NCBI GenBank assembly: GCA_023374025.1
Contig: SIJG01000079.1
Location: forward strand, 186,001 to 250,000
DNA from: Heterodera schachtii
Taxonomy: Eukaryota; Nematoda; Chromadorea; Rhabditida; Heteroderidae
DNA length: 64,000 bases
Direction of reading: 5' to 3'
The translations under genes and the position numbers were made by a program. Numbering within the stretch: the stretch's first letter is position 1; each line of letters starts with the position of its first letter. The notes beneath the pieces are model-generated. The model ran no database searches, was not told where the DNA came from, and saw only the letters and a list, made by a program, of their open reading frames with translations. This document shows, one piece after another, positions 1-11,051 of this stretch.

Positions 1-3000
1 CGAATAAGGAAAATTTTTAAACCTAAAATTTATTATCAAGAAAAAAAAATGAATTTTGGCGACCAATTTTTGATAAAATTTTTCAATTCTTAGGGATGTA
101 TTTTCTGAAAATTTTTTAAGTCATTTCTTAAGGGTGTATTTTCCCGATTTTATTTTATTTTTAATGGAAGTTTCCGGCAAAAAAGACCAAAAAAGGCATC
201 AAAACGGCAAAATGCTAAAAAAGGCATTTAAGGCACGAAAATCCCGAAAAAGGCAAAAAAAAAAGGCATAATAAAAGTCAACGTAGAAGGCTCAAATTAA
301 GTGGAAAATGTGTTATTTATGCTTAATATATCGAAACTAATGCGCAGAAAAAAAAGTATTTGCCTCAAAATGCGGTCTCTACTCATTATTCTACTTAGTT
401 TTTTTTTTCAGTTTTTAATTTATTATACAAGTATTATATGTATTTTTTAATCTTTTCGTTAAATATTACTTCTTTTTAAATTCTGTTTACTTTATTTTCT
501 TTTTTTCAATTCATGATCATGTCGACGTTAACTGTACGAATTTCGCCAGCAGAGGTTGTGCTCTATTATTTGTCATTATGGCAAAATATTTTTTTAATTA
601 TTAAATTTTTATCTTTTCGTTCACTTTTTATTATAAATTTTGATTTTTTTTATTTTAAATTTCAAAATAACTTCTTATTCTTTTTTTATTATTTTTTATT
701 TAGTGTTTTTGCTTCTTAAATTCCTATGTTTTTCTCAATAATTTTTCTTTTTTTTTACAATTCCCGGCACTTCCGTTGCCATTCAAGAACGGATGTATAT
801 CTTAGCCGATTAAATTACATTGTCTTTTTTTGTTTGATTATTATTAATAATAAGTTTATTATTGATTTTTCAAACAATAATCTCCTTAAAAAGTTTTGCA
901 TTTCTTTTACTTCAATTTTGTAAGTTATTAAATCTTTTTAAAAGTCTTTTTCTAAGAGTAAAAATTTGATATTTCCGCCGGTGCATCTTTTGGTCAATTT
1001 TGCTTTTTTTTTAAAGACCGATTTCCTTTTTACTTTTTAATTTTATTTTTTACAAGTCTTATAAATAATTTTTAGATACTTCAAAATTATTTAATTGTAT
1101 TTTAAATTTCAAAATGTTTATTTTTCTTTTATTTTTTAATTTATTTTTTACTTCTTTTATTGTTTTTTCTTCTTCAATACATATATATTTTTTCTCATTA
1201 ATTTTCTTTTCTTTGCAATTATCGGCGCTTCTCCCGTTTGGATGCGACTAATTAGGAACAGCATTTGATTATTTAATAACAGCATCTTTTATTTTTTATT
1301 TTTTGTTAATTTGAAGATTTTTTTTCAAAGTATTCAAGGTTTTTATACAGAAAAATAAAAAATAATTCCAAATAGTATTTATATTCCGTAATCAATTTTT
1401 ATATATTTATTAATCATTATTTTTAATTATCCAATTCATAGATCCGTTAATTGGCTTATTTTTTCCTTTTATATAACTCTTTCCACGATGATAGAAAGTT
1501 GTCATTCTTTTTTAGCTCAAAAATTTGTTAAAATTGACAGAATACTAGTTATAATAATTTAATCAATTTTGAATTTATTCCTTTCCAAAATATTCTTCGA
1601 TTTCCGATTTAATCCATTCTAATTTATGAGTCCCATTGATTTTGCATTTAATTAAAATTAAAATTTATTTTTAATTTTAATTTTAAAATTATACTTATTT
1701 TTTCCGCAAAATTTCGCGGTGTCTTTATTATTGTTATTGTATACAATAAAACAATTTATTTGTTCACTATTTTCAATTTTTTGTTTTGTTTTTTAATTTT
1801 CGGGAACCAATATTTAAAGAGAAATTTTAATTGTTTTTTGTCCAAAAACCAGGGCAAAAATAGGGACCAATGCCAAAAGTGTCAAAATAGGGATGCCACT
1901 ATTTTAGGGGTGGAAAGTCCAAAGGATTCCTAGGGACGAATAGTTAAAACGAAGAATTTTCGTGCTAAAAAAATAATTTATTTTCGAGTTTTTCTCATTG
2001 AATTAAAGGCGCAGAAAATATATGTAAAAAATAAGATTCCCGCTCTTTTCATTAATCTTTTAAAAGTTTTCAAATGAAAAAATAATAATTAATAACATTT
2101 AATTATATTTTTATTTAAGGTTTTGTCATTTTGATTTATTATTTTGGCTTTTTTGTGTGTAAATTGTTGACTTTTTGTTTAATTTAGCCGGCCCAACTTT
2201 TTATTATTCTTTTTTTTTTTGTAAAATCAGATTTATTTATTTATTTTCTTTTTTTTATTTGTCTTTCTATCCATAAATTAAATTAAAAGCGTATTAGCAC
2301 TGACTCTCTCTTTAATTGTTTTAGTTTCATTTTTTTAAATTCATTCATATTTATTTGTATTGTTTTTTTTCTTTTGTTTATAGTTCATTTGTCATTTTTG
2401 CTGTCCTTTTAATATGTATTTACTTTTTACTTTTTATTTATGTAATTTTTAAAATTTTAATTTCAAATATAAATGTCAAAACAATTTTGGCTGATAAAAA
2501 TTGAAAATAAATGCATTTTTAATGTTTCAAATTAGCTATAATATTTTTTATTTTAGTTTTCTTTACAACATTCCTCTGCTAAAGTAAAAAAACAAAATTA
2601 GTTTTTAAATCAAAAAAAGTTTTCATTAATTTTCTTGAACTTTTCATTGTTTAATTTTTGTGTGAAATAATTTTTAAGTTTATTTGATATTTCATCTTTT
2701 AGTAAATATTATTCTTTGAAAATAAACATGGTTGTTCGCTGTTTGACTGTATTCTATTCTTTCTATATTTGGAATATGACTTGCCATTAATTTTTATTTT
2801 TGCTTCCATATTTATTTATATTTATTAATTTTTAGTTTTCTTTGCTTTTCTTTTTTAATTCATTTACTTATTTATTATTCTTTCTTCAAAAATGCATATT
2901 GGTTTTTTATTTTCATTAATTTTTCTATTTTTAAAATTCTCGACAAACGTCCGTTGGTGTTTCAAAGTATGGATGGACCCAAAACAATTATGAAGAATAT

Positions 3001-3384
3001 TTGTTTATGGATTTATGTTAATTAGGGTTGTTATTTATTATATTATATTCTGCTTTGATAAATATACAAAATATAGTAAATTTTATTATTCATTATTTAT
3101 ATGTTAGAGATTTTCTTTTAGAGTTTTTTTCTTTCCTTTTACTTCAACTGTTTGCGAATTTCTTTTTTATGTGTAAAATAATTTCTGTGTTTATTTGATA
3201 TTAATTTGCATCAAAATAATAATTGTTGCATTTTGGCAATTTTTAAAAATGGAGAGTCAATAACCTAAAATTTAATTTTTGGATTTAAAATAGGCTTCTA
3301 TTGGAGGGCTTTCCGTGGCGTGTTCACGAATTTGAATCTTTTTTAATTAAAGGGCAAAAAAGGTCGAAGTTAGGCAATGTTTAA
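1..3384. repeat. AT-rich repeat mosaic, left block, no gene
   Basis: Very AT-rich, T-biased sequence with stop codons in all frames. Around 181-270 it carries repeated GGCAAAAA/GGCATTT words ending near a GCGGTCTCTACTC motif at 370. Segments near 950-1090, 1440-1530 and 1590-1720 reappear, diverged, at 61215-61330, 61385-61490 and 63595-63720. GC-richer cores of the type AATTCTCGGC...CCGTT...GGATG occur near 752, 1220 and 2935, as in the large block after 27 kb. Short ORFs here (for example 513-719, 726-923) are T-rich translations without gene features. Confidence 0.7.
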
Positions 3385-3933
3385 ATGGGAGAAGAAATCA
3401 TGTTGAATTTGGAATGGCCAACAAATTCGAAATGGATCAAAACAAACCAGAAAAAGAAGGAAAAGAGGGAACAAAAACAACAAAACCACTTTTTATTGGT
3501 TATTTTATTGTTAGGTGTAAAAGATAATAAAAAAGTTTGCGGCAAAGCGCTTAAACTGATTTTTGAACCGGTTCAAAACTCGAAAAAATGGAAAAAAGGC
3601 TCTCCTAACCTTTTAAAACGGTCAATCTCGGGGGGCGGTGGCTACGGCGGTCAGAAGGTGGGGCGAGATCCCGAGCTTCTCGAATGGTATAAATTTGCCC
3701 GGGGGTATGACAAAGTTGAGAGAGAGTTCATTTTCTCCATTTTTTAAAATGATTAAAAAAACGGTTCAAACTCTTTGCCTTTAACTTTTTTGGTTTTCTA
3801 TGTTTTCGGTTTTAAGTGGGCCATTAGCTCAGGGATTAATTTTCATCACTTTTTGGTTCACCCCAAGTCTTTGCAATTTGACTTCTCCCATTTAAAGCAC
3901 ATTCAACAAATTGTTGCACATTGATTAAAAAAA
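3385..3933. repeat. dispersed repeat copy with a chance ORF
   Basis: A 120-codon open frame runs 3385-3747, but its first part is homologous to a non-coding stretch at 34750-34850 (both contain GGCAATGTTTAA followed by GTGGGAGAAG), where the frame is not kept. The translation is lysine-rich with no recognisable domain. A short tRNA-like patch at 3818-3866 (TTAGCTCAGGG, then GGTTCACCCC) has too little spacing for a tRNA. I call no gene here. Confidence 0.5.
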
Positions 3934-4345
3934 TTATTGGTCGTAGAATATAAAACGGAGGGCGAAACTGAAGAAAATGAATAAAATTTGTGTGGACGGA
4001 GGGCGGTGGGACAGCACAATTAGGGGGGGGGGAGGGTCATGTTGGTGTTGTTGGGTCAATTCGTTCGCCAGCAAAAAGTATTCATTTTTGAATGATTTTA
4101 GTGGCACGGCAAAAAAGTAGGGCATGGGAGGAAGGGTTGGAAAAGAGGAAGGCGAAACAATGGCATAGTTAGGGACCGAAAGGTGAACACAATTAAGGTA
4201 TAATTAAGGATGGCATTGTCGTGGAATGGCACGGCAAACAAAGAAGGCATGGGAAAAAGAGGGAAGAAAAAGGAGGCGAACGATGGTAGAACAATTAAGG
4301 CATAATTAAGGACGAAAGGTGGCAAATGCGAACATATTTAAGGAC
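3934..4345. repeat. GGCACGGCAAAA minisatellite-like repeat, copy 1
   Basis: Two imperfect units of roughly 110-130 bp, each with GAATGGCACGGCAAA, then AAGGGCATGGGA, a purine-rich GAGG stretch, GGCGAACGATGG, and ACAATTAAGGCATAATTAAGG. A G10 tract and a GTTGGGTCAATTCG segment precede it. The same order of words recurs at 50335-50635 and 51605-51765. Minus-strand ORFs here (3934-4125, 4098-4325) are translations of the repeat. Confidence 0.75.
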
Positions 4346-5321
4346 GACTGAGAATTTAAAAAATTAATGATTTATCTTTACATTAAAAATAATAAAATTT
4401 ATGAAAAAAATAATTAAATAAAAGAAATTCCCGGGCTGTAATATAGAATTGGGCCCGCTAAAAAGCCCGCCTAAAACTTAATCATCTCTAATGACCTCTA
4501 ATCATCATAAAAAATAGTCATTAGGTGCGGGAAAATCAAAAAACGGTTCTTGAACTGGTTTAAACCACGAAAAGTTGCATAATATACACAAAATTATAAG
4601 AAAATGTTGTCACCGAAGGGGACCAATTGTGCCATAATCCACAGGACGGCATTATGTGCGAAGAATGGCAAAAAAAAGCGCTTATATCCATAAAATGTGC
4701 AACCGTCATTTATAAAACGTCAAACCCAAACTAATTTGGAACGAAATAATGACTTAAACTGCATTCGCACTCTATTTGCCTATTTTCATTTTTTCTTGAT
4801 ATGGCACAATTGGTCCCCTTCGGCGATGGCATTTTTTAATTTTAACTTGAATTTTTTATTATTTGCCATTATTTTAAATTGAACAAGAAAATCGCTTAAT
4901 ATGATTTTAAAGATGACAAATTTACACTAACTATCGACTCCGGTACTATTCCTTTTTTTAATAATTTAATTTATTTTCAAAATGTTACTTTTTAATAGTT
5001 TTCTATTTTTTTAATTTTTAATTTTATATGTAATTTTATCAATTTTTCAAAGTATTTTATCTGTTTAATGAAAATAAATTTTTTTATTAATTATAAGGTG
5101 CATTAATTAACATTCCCTTTTTAATTAAATTGAGTTTTTTATAAATCTTTTGTTCCATTAATTTATTTTCACAGAAAGGCCGTTTAGTTGTGTTGTAGCA
5201 TTTCTGAGAGAATAAATGAGAGCATCAAATCAAATCCAATTAGTGAGATCATCGATCATTTTCTCAAATTTAATTAATTAATTAATTTCCACGCAATTAG
5301 ACGACATTTTCAAAAAATCAC
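4346..5321. other. AT-rich intergenic sequence, nothing recognised
   Basis: Low-complexity A/T sequence between the minisatellite and the 3' end of the first F-box-like copy. GGGGACCAATTGTGCC at about 4619 and its complement GGCACAATTGGTCCCC at about 4803 form an inverted pair about 170 bp apart, suggesting a small decayed fold-back element. The 61-codon ORF at 4697-4882 lies inside it and has no features. Confidence 0.5.
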
Positions 5322-6419
5322 TCATTTCGCTAATCCACTTGGCCCGGGAGTCGTCGAGAACATTTCATTGTTACTTTGGTCCGCTTTCTTTTCTTCGTCC
5401 GCTGGTGGTGGCGACAATGGCCTAAAATTAAACACAATTTGAATTGGGTGAATGAATTAAATTAATCTTTTACACTTACCCAATGAAATTAATGCCGACA
5501 TCCCACAAAATAAATTGGACAGTGTTCAAATTGTTGTCCCAATTTTCGTCGTCGTTTTCCCATTGAACCGCCGCCGCTTTTTCACTAATTGGGCATCGCT
5601 TCAACAGCCAAACACCAAGCGATTCATCTTCGTCTTCTCCGACCTTCATCAGTGTCAGCCTTTCTTTGGTCCGTTCGTTCACCAATTCAAATGGCTCAAT
5701 TGGCGACAGTAAAACATCAAAACAAATTTTGTTGCTGACAGAAGAAGCGGTGGGACGGCGAAATGTCTAAACAAAATAAAAGGAAGCGTAAATCAAAGGC
5801 AATCAATCAGTCGGTCAATTTTTGTGAGTGACACACACACACCTCCTTGAAACTGTTGACCCAATCCAAGTTTCCGTCTGCATCTACATATTGGAGAAAC
5901 AATCGTTTCGGTTGACCATTTTTTGTCGGAATGTGCACCCATTTGGTCAAAGCTTGGCCAGCAGTTGCATTCGGTCCATCGTCAGCAATTCCATCGGGGA
6001 ACAGAAAACTGGATTCGATTGAATTCAATTGATCAAGATCAGTGAGAATTGTTGGCGAACTGCGGCGAAGCAAATTGTCCAAATCATTGGCATTGGTAAA
6101 GCGCAAATGGTGAATGCTTGTAGTAAAAATTGGCAAAATTTCTCGGGCCAAAACATCCCAAATCGGATGGATATCTTCGGTTTCATATGAAGGCACAATC
6201 AACTCCAATTTGGTGCGAATTCTGTCCCAAATTTGCTTGTTGGCATGGAGAAATGTGATCACGGAATAGTCAATGTAACTGAAGAAATAATAAAAAATAA
6301 ACTTATAAATACACAAAGTTTAAAAATTACTCAATCCGAAGATCCCTAAAACGGATTTTGTCGGGCAGCGGACTGTCAGGCAATGGAAAATCCACAAAAT
6401 TGTCATTGTCACCGATGCG
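5322..6419 (-). pseudogene. F-box-like family, subfamily 1, copy A, 5'-truncated
   Basis: Minus-strand relative of the intact gene at 11052-12445. Four exons remain with correct splice sites and phases: partial exon 2 (6331-6419), exon 3 (5843-6278), exon 4 (5480-5766) and exon 5 (5322-5421, stop at 5322-5324). Family motifs are kept: PLPDKIRFRDLRI, YIDYSVITFL, NKQIWDR, SPTILTDLDQLNSI, GPNATAGQAL, PFELVNERTKERLTL and LLKRCPISEKA. The start exon and the first two thirds of exon 2 (the F-box-like part) are missing: at about 6419 the reading joins directly to sequence homologous to the family's promoter block. The remaining frame is open, so the lesion is one deletion and may be recent. No other ATG gives a convincing start. 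Confidence 0.8.
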
Positions 6420-6466
6420 TATTAGCACACTTTTGTCGTTTACCAATTAATTGGTGACACAATCAG
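6420..6466 (-). promoter_or_regulatory. displaced subfamily 1 promoter block
   Basis: On the minus strand this reads GTGTCACCAATTAATTGG, then TAAACGACAAAAGTGTGCTAAT. It matches the block just upstream of the start codons at 21605 and, more loosely, 11052. Here the start codon and F-box-like exon that should follow are deleted, so the block abuts coding exon 2 of copy A. A CCAAT-type element is visible; function is inferred only from conservation. Confidence 0.6.
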
Positions 6467-6657
6467 AACAAATATCTAATTATTTTAATAAATGCCTTTC
6501 CTAAACAATAAGCAAATCGACTGAAAACAAAAATGTAAAAAAAGAGACAGACGTAAAATGGCATTTTAACTCTGTCCTTTTTATGCGGTCTTGAATCTGA
6601 GTATTAATTTTGACCAAGCCTAATCCCGATTTGTTCATTAGCAAATTGTTTTTTCAG

Positions 6658-6745
6658 TCTTCTCGACGTTGCTTCTCCCGGGCCGAGTGGTCAGCAACAA
6701 CAACAACAGCAGCACCAGAAATTCCATCTCGATAATATTGTGTAG
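6658..6745 (+). pseudogene. orphan last exon of subfamily 2
   Basis: After TTTTTTCAG, the exon reads LLDVASPGPSG followed by a run of six glutamines and a histidine, ending at a TAG (6743-6745). It aligns with the last exons at 18514-18553 (LLDAASPGPSDH) and 26107-26155 (LLDDASPESSDQ). The 3' flank is also shared (TTTGCTTGCTCGCAAA, then GTCCATTTCCATTG, near 6770-6800). No upstream subfamily 2 exon exists on this strand here, so it is a solo relic of a lost gene. The CAA/CAG run is an expansion not present in the other copies. Confidence 0.7.
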
Positions 6746-7243
6746 TGTTGTTTGTACATATTTGACTTTTTGCTTGCTCGCAAATTCGTCCATTTCCATT
6801 GTAATTGTATTGTATTCTTGTATGTAATTAATTCATTGTGAATCGTTGCTTGGCTTTTAATTACAAAAATTGTCCTTTTTGGTGAAAAGCTTATTTCCTC
6901 CCAAACTGTTAAAATTTATTAAGTGAGAAGAAAAATATAAATAATATGAAACATTTTTGATCGTATTAATTGTAAAATTAAGTGATTTGAAGCAATTTTG
7001 CTAAGTTTTTCTGTTCTATTATCCGATTATTTTGATTTAAAATTGCATTTGGCGTTTTGTTGTTGTTGTTGTGTCATTCATTTTTTTGTTTGCTTGTGAT
7101 TTGGTGTTTAGGATTGTAATTGTGTTAGTTTCTGCAGTCTGCTGCTCAAATTTATCTGCCCTATGTATTGATTTGTCCTCGCCTTTTTTTTTATTTGAAT
7201 GGAAGAAACGATTAACTTTTCTTCGGCATTTGTGCACATTAGT
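6746..7243. other. intergenic, no gene recognised
   Basis: The first 100 bases are the conserved 3' flank of the orphan exon. The rest is AT-rich with overlapping short ORFs on both strands (7037-7258, 7071-7280, 7108-7380) that contradict each other and show no family motif. Confidence 0.5.
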
Positions 7244-7870
7244 GGACGACGATACCAAACGTCGTACATACTATTATTAGGCCAATTCGTACTTACAATG
7301 CCCGGTACTCTATAACTTTTGATAGAGACATCGTAGAATGCTGAAACGAGTACCATTCTATTCCCCAAGATGAGAATCATTGATGAAATCTTAGATTTTT
7401 GCAGTTTTTATGTCAGAATCTTGATCACGCTTAAAAGTACCCTGGAAAAGTGTTTTCCATTGTCGGGGCCATGACATTTTTATGGAGGGGGGGGGGGGGG
7501 GGGGGGTAGCAAAACCTACAAGTACCCAATGCCCACCCCCCACCGACTCAAATCGTTTTTCGACAAAAAAATGTCATAACTTTTGTCAAATTGACACAAT
7601 TACAGAAACATTCTTGGTATCATTCGATAGCCCTTAAACTCACATTGCAAAATGAAAAAAGATTGATAAAGTTTTAAAAAAAGTTGTTTGAAAAAAAGTT
7701 TTACGCTTTTTTATTATAACTTTTTTTGTAAAGAATAAAATTTTCTTCAATTTCGATTAAGGGCTATCGAATTAATATCCAAAGTGTTAAGTTTGGTTGA
7801 CTTAAACAAAAATTCTGATGATTTTTTGTCGAAAAACAATACGAATTGGCCTAAAAGTTGGGTTTTTAAC
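7244..7870. repeat. decayed inverted-repeat element related to 21998-22420
   Basis: Left end GGACGACGATACC and the word AGGCCAATTCGTACTTAC (about 7279), right end ATACGAATTGGCCTAAAAG then TTGGGTTTTTAAC (about 7840-7870), in inverted orientation. Inside are CATAACTTTTGTCAAA and TTGGTATCATTCGATAGCCC at about 7573-7633 and a complementary GGGCTATCGAATTAATA at about 7762. The element at 21998-22420 has the same internal words and ends but cleaner arms. A G20 tract lies inside (7487-7506). I could not find a target-site duplication. Confidence 0.55.
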
Positions 7871-8029
7871 GTATTTTGTTTGCAAAACTGTTGCTGGCAC
7901 TTTCCTAGTTTTTATCGGACATTTAGCTTGAAAGTTGCTAATAGCCTGCAAAATATCAAAAAAATTTTAGTTGAGATACAAAAAGGTTATGGCCAAAAAA
8001 CCTCAAAAAACTGACTTTTCTGTCGACCA

Positions 8030-8300
8030 AATCTAAAGATCTTGGTATCATTCGTAAGCTCCTCACATGCTCTATTATCCTCAGCAAAGGCGAAAAGATT
8101 TTCTAACCTGTAAAAAATTTATTAAGAAAAAACTCCAAAAATTTCGACTTTTTTGCAATTTCATGTTATAACTTTTTTGGTAATTGTCTAATCGCGAAGA
8201 AATATCTTAGAAATAGCTTCTAAACATGTTAAGCTTTCGAATGATACTAAGATTGTTGGATTTGGTTAACAACAAAAAATGTTATAGTCCGAAAACTTGG
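8030..8300. repeat. small palindromic repeat of the GGTATCATTCG family
   Basis: GATCTTGGTATCATTCG with TAAGCTCCTCACATG at about 8037 is answered by CATGTTAAGCTTTCGAATG with ATACTAAGAT at about 8225-8255 on the opposite strand. The centre contains TTATAACTTTTTTGG. The layout matches the cores of the elements at 7244-7870 and 21998-22420. Confidence 0.5.
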
Positions 8301-8947
8301 GCTGGCGCCAAAACGTCGGCGCCAAAAAGATACGGACCCCGTCGGTGGGGTATATCAATTACCACACGGTAAACATTTGCTGTGTATTGTAATAATGTAT
8401 TTTAGCTCGAAAAACTCTAAAAAGCATTCTCTAACAAAATGTCTAACTTGCTCTACATTCGCATGAAAGCTAACGACTGCCCGTTGGTCGCTCTTATCCG
8501 ATTCGGCGGTGGGTTTTTTATTTGCTGAAGAAGTGCCGGCGGGGTCCAAATTTAAAAATAAATTCTGAAGGGCTAATCGAAGAATTTTTTAAAAAAAATT
8601 TGTCATTTTCATTTTGCGAGAGGGGGGGGGGGGAGGGGGAGTCCCCCTGGCTACGGGCTTGATGCCACAGCCCCGGGTACACCTCAAAACGTTGCCGAAA
8701 AATTTTTTTTTTTAAATTTAAAGAAAAATTTTTAAGAAATTTTTTTAAAACATTTTTGAAAGCTAGATGTTACTGAAAAAAATTCCTAAATTTCCTGAAA
8801 AAAATTGAAAAAAATTTTCGTTTCCTAAATTCTCTTAATACAATTTTTCAATTTTGCGGTGACATTTTTTTTTTTTTTTTGCTCTCTCCGGCCCCGGTCA
8901 GCCACCGGTCTTTGTTTTTTTTTAAAATTTTCCCCGCTATTTTACAG
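8301..8947. other. intergenic with GGCGCC words and poly-G, no gene
   Basis: Contains GGCGCCAAAACGTCGGCGCC at about 8303, a word also found doubled at about 9826 (GGCGCCGAAATGGCAGCGCC) and 14462 (GGCGCCGAAACGACCCTGGC). A 12-G tract starts at about 8622. The 64-codon minus ORF at 8355-8549 has no recognisable feature. The first exon of the gene at 8948-10062 should lie in or before this stretch but I could not identify it. Confidence 0.4.
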
Positions 8948-10062
8948 GTTGTGACATCTCATTCATTTCGGAGTCATTCGCGCGGAAGGCCAACCTTTTG
9001 GGCAACATTGACCGTTCCAATTGCAAGACAATTTCCGTGCCGATTTTTGGAGGTGCCAAAGTGCTTGGCTGGTGAGTGGTGGACAAAAAACAATCATAGA
9101 TTTTTTTTTGTCGCCCTTTTCAGCGATTTCTTGAAAAACAGTAGTTCGTCATAAAAAAAAACATGATTTTTTTAGAATTTGTTAGAAGAAAACCTTTATT
9201 TTAAAAATTGCTATTTCTAAATGTGTTAAAATAAAAAATAAAATTTCAAAGGCATGGTTTAAAAAATTGGGCAATTAATTCCCTTATTTTTACATTTAAT
9301 TTATTTTCACTTTTTGCAGGGCCAACGATGTTCAAATTCGAATTGATGAGCTGGATTATCAATTTGTGTACCGTTTGGGCGTGATGGAGGACAAACATTT
9401 GGGAATGTAAGTTTTGGTGTATTGTTTTTCATTTAAACTTTATTTATTTTAAAAATTAATTTTAAGGTATTGCGAGAAGAAGTTCGACATGCTGTATGTT
9501 TAAACAACAAAATCTATTTTCATTTTCTTCAGTAATTAGAGGAAGTTTTCAAACCCCCCCCCCCCAAAAAAATTGATTTAAATTTTTTTATTTTTGCAAA
9601 AATTTGGCGATTTTTAAGGAGTTTTTGGCCCTCCTCATACAAATAAATACCAAAAAAAAATCCTCCTATTTTCCTTGAAAAAATTTTCACTCGGCGCGGG
9701 GAAGGGTTCGAATTTCATAGTGCAGCTCAAGACAAAAGAATTTCCCCAAGACTCAAGACCGCAATTCTCGAGCAGCACTCAAAAATTCCCTCCTATCTCT
9801 GTTTTAATTTGATGAAAGGGTCTGGCGCCGAAATGGCAGCGCCGAAACGGCACTGAGCAATTTTTTAATCCAAATTTTCTCAAAAAAGCAAAACATTAAA
9901 ATTTCCTTTTTTTTACACAGTATTGCAACCGATTGCTGTTACAAAATTGGATTTGCCATGGATTTTGGCAAAAAAGCGATCTCCCTCAATGGCAAATCGA
10001 TCAAAGCTTTGACCGAGGAAGAAATTCAGCGCGAAATGGAGGACACCTATTTGAAGAAATGA
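8948..10062 (+). CDS. hypothetical protein, 5' end not found
   Basis: Four exons fit together with consistent phases and good splice sites: 8948-9071 (TTTTACAG / GTGAGT), 9320-9406 (TTTTTGCAG / GTAAGT), 9467-9493 (a 27-nt micro-exon) and 9921-10062, ending at TGA. They encode about 125 residues with balanced composition, beginning CDISFISESFARKANLLG and ending EEEIQREMEDTYLKK. In between are FGGAKVLGWANDVQIRIDEL, YCEKKFDM and TDCCYKIGFAMDFGKKAISL; four cysteines may form disulfides. I recognise no family. The first exon needs one leading base to complete a codon, so a start exon (possibly a signal peptide) is missing or upstream. A partial relic is possible, but phase agreement across four exons argues for a real gene. 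Confidence 0.65.
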
Positions 10063-10330
10063 AAGGAAGAATGATTGGACAAAAAATGATCGGAATGTGT
10101 TTGATCGGAGAAACAGAAATCAACAATGTTTGGCGCCATTTTGAGGAATAAATTTGTTTTAATTTTTAGAAAATTACAATTTTCTATAAATTAGAAGGGG
10201 TGATCATGGCAGTTCGTGCAATTGGCAGACAATGCATTTTTTAAAAATTTGTATGAAATGCCAATTGAGCCATTTTAGAAAAAATTTAGTTGGTCATCAT
10301 TGATTGGGTACTATGTACAACTCGGGGCGC

Positions 10331-10430
10331 TACGCTAATATTTTAGTATAAAAATGCCTTTTTTTCTCCTCCGCCTCATTCGATTCTCTCATTAGGTATT
10401 CTCCCTATATTTACCAGTGATTCGATAAAT
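10331..10430 (+). promoter_or_regulatory. orphan subfamily 2 promoter with TATA box
   Basis: CGCTAATATTTTAGTATAAA (TATA box 10347-10354) followed by AATGCC, a pyrimidine stretch and CCTCATTCGATTC matches the sequence before the start of the intact gene at 24424 (TATA at 24332-24338) and of copy D (TATA at 15137-15143). Here the expected ATGTCTTC start is absent; an ATG at 10447 opens only a 7-codon frame. It appears to be all that is left of a lost gene's 5' end. Confidence 0.6.
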
Positions 10431-10613
10431 TTTTTGTCATCAAAAAATGATAAAATTTGAAGATGAATTTTGATTTTTGTGAAGATCCGGCAGGATTTCA
10501 TTGATTTTTTAAAAACAGAATGCCAAATTTTTGAATAAATTTATAATAAGTTCAATCAAATTAAATCAAATTTTCATCTCAAATTTCATCTAGAATTTGC
10601 AAAAAAAAATTCC

Positions 10614-10636
10614 CGGCGGCGCCTTTCGGCACCGCC
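10614..10636. repeat. GC-rich hairpin repeat, copy 1
   Basis: Arm CGGCGGCGCC, loop TTTC, arm GGCACCGCC: a strong stem in an AT-rich surround. One of about nine copies in the window, this one in the reverse orientation relative to 19432-19457. The AT-rich tail lies to its left. Confidence 0.7.
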
Positions 10637-11004
10637 AGCGGATCGGCTTTAAAATCGTATTTTTTGCTCTTGATGTTCTTTTTTTGAAAAATTTTCAATC
10701 ACACACTCATGTACTAGAGCCATATCTGTTTTTCCACCTACTAGGATCTCAATTCCCTCAGTTAGAGGATACAATTTTAAAGTTTTATGTTTTTTAAATA
10801 TAATTGAAATAAAATTTTTCGGTTTTTCGTTTCGTTTCGTACGAAAATGGTTATTTTTTCCTTTTCGTGTTTCGTTTTCGTCCGTCAAATAAACGTTGTA
10901 AAAAGTTTTGGTTCATTTTCAGTGATTATAAAAATTTAAAATGTTTTGTTTGTTATTTCGAAAAGGATTTTTCAAAGACAATTACCTAATTAGGTATTTA
11001 TTCA

Positions 11005-11051
11005 GGCATCAATCAATTGGAAAACGGCAAATTGTGCTAATTTCAGCAAAA
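11005..11051 (+). promoter_or_regulatory. subfamily 1 upstream block
   Basis: GCATCAATCAATTGG, then AAAACGGCAAATTGTGCTAA immediately before the start codon. It matches the block 5' of copy E (minus strand, 21606-21660), which reads GGTGTCACCAATCAG...TGTGCTAATTG, and the displaced block at 6420-6466. The spacing of TGTGCTAAT to ATG is about 12 nt in both, so it may be 5' UTR/initiator rather than a distal promoter. Confidence 0.5.

Larger units (their letters stand above)
10063..11004. other. intergenic with relic promoter and hairpin repeat
   Basis: Holds the subfamily 2 type promoter relic (10331-10430) and one copy of the GC-rich hairpin repeat (10614-10636), plus AT-rich sequence. ORFs 10597-10797 (+) and 10649-10888 (-) overlap each other and the repeat, and look spurious. 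Confidence 0.5.

Noticed and set aside
3385..3747. 120-codon ORF with a glycine patch
   Set aside because: Its first part aligns with a repeat copy at about 34750-34850 that does not keep the frame; no domain, no supporting splice structure.
3818..3866. Possible tRNA (TTAGCTCAGGG ... GGTTCACCCC)
   Set aside because: A and B box-like words are only about 30 nt apart and no cloverleaf can be drawn; the right part recurs at about 34930 in a repeat.
3934..4325. Minus-strand ORFs with repeated FAVPFHDNA-like peptides
   Set aside because: The periodicity is that of the DNA minisatellite; unit lengths and frames are not kept between loci.
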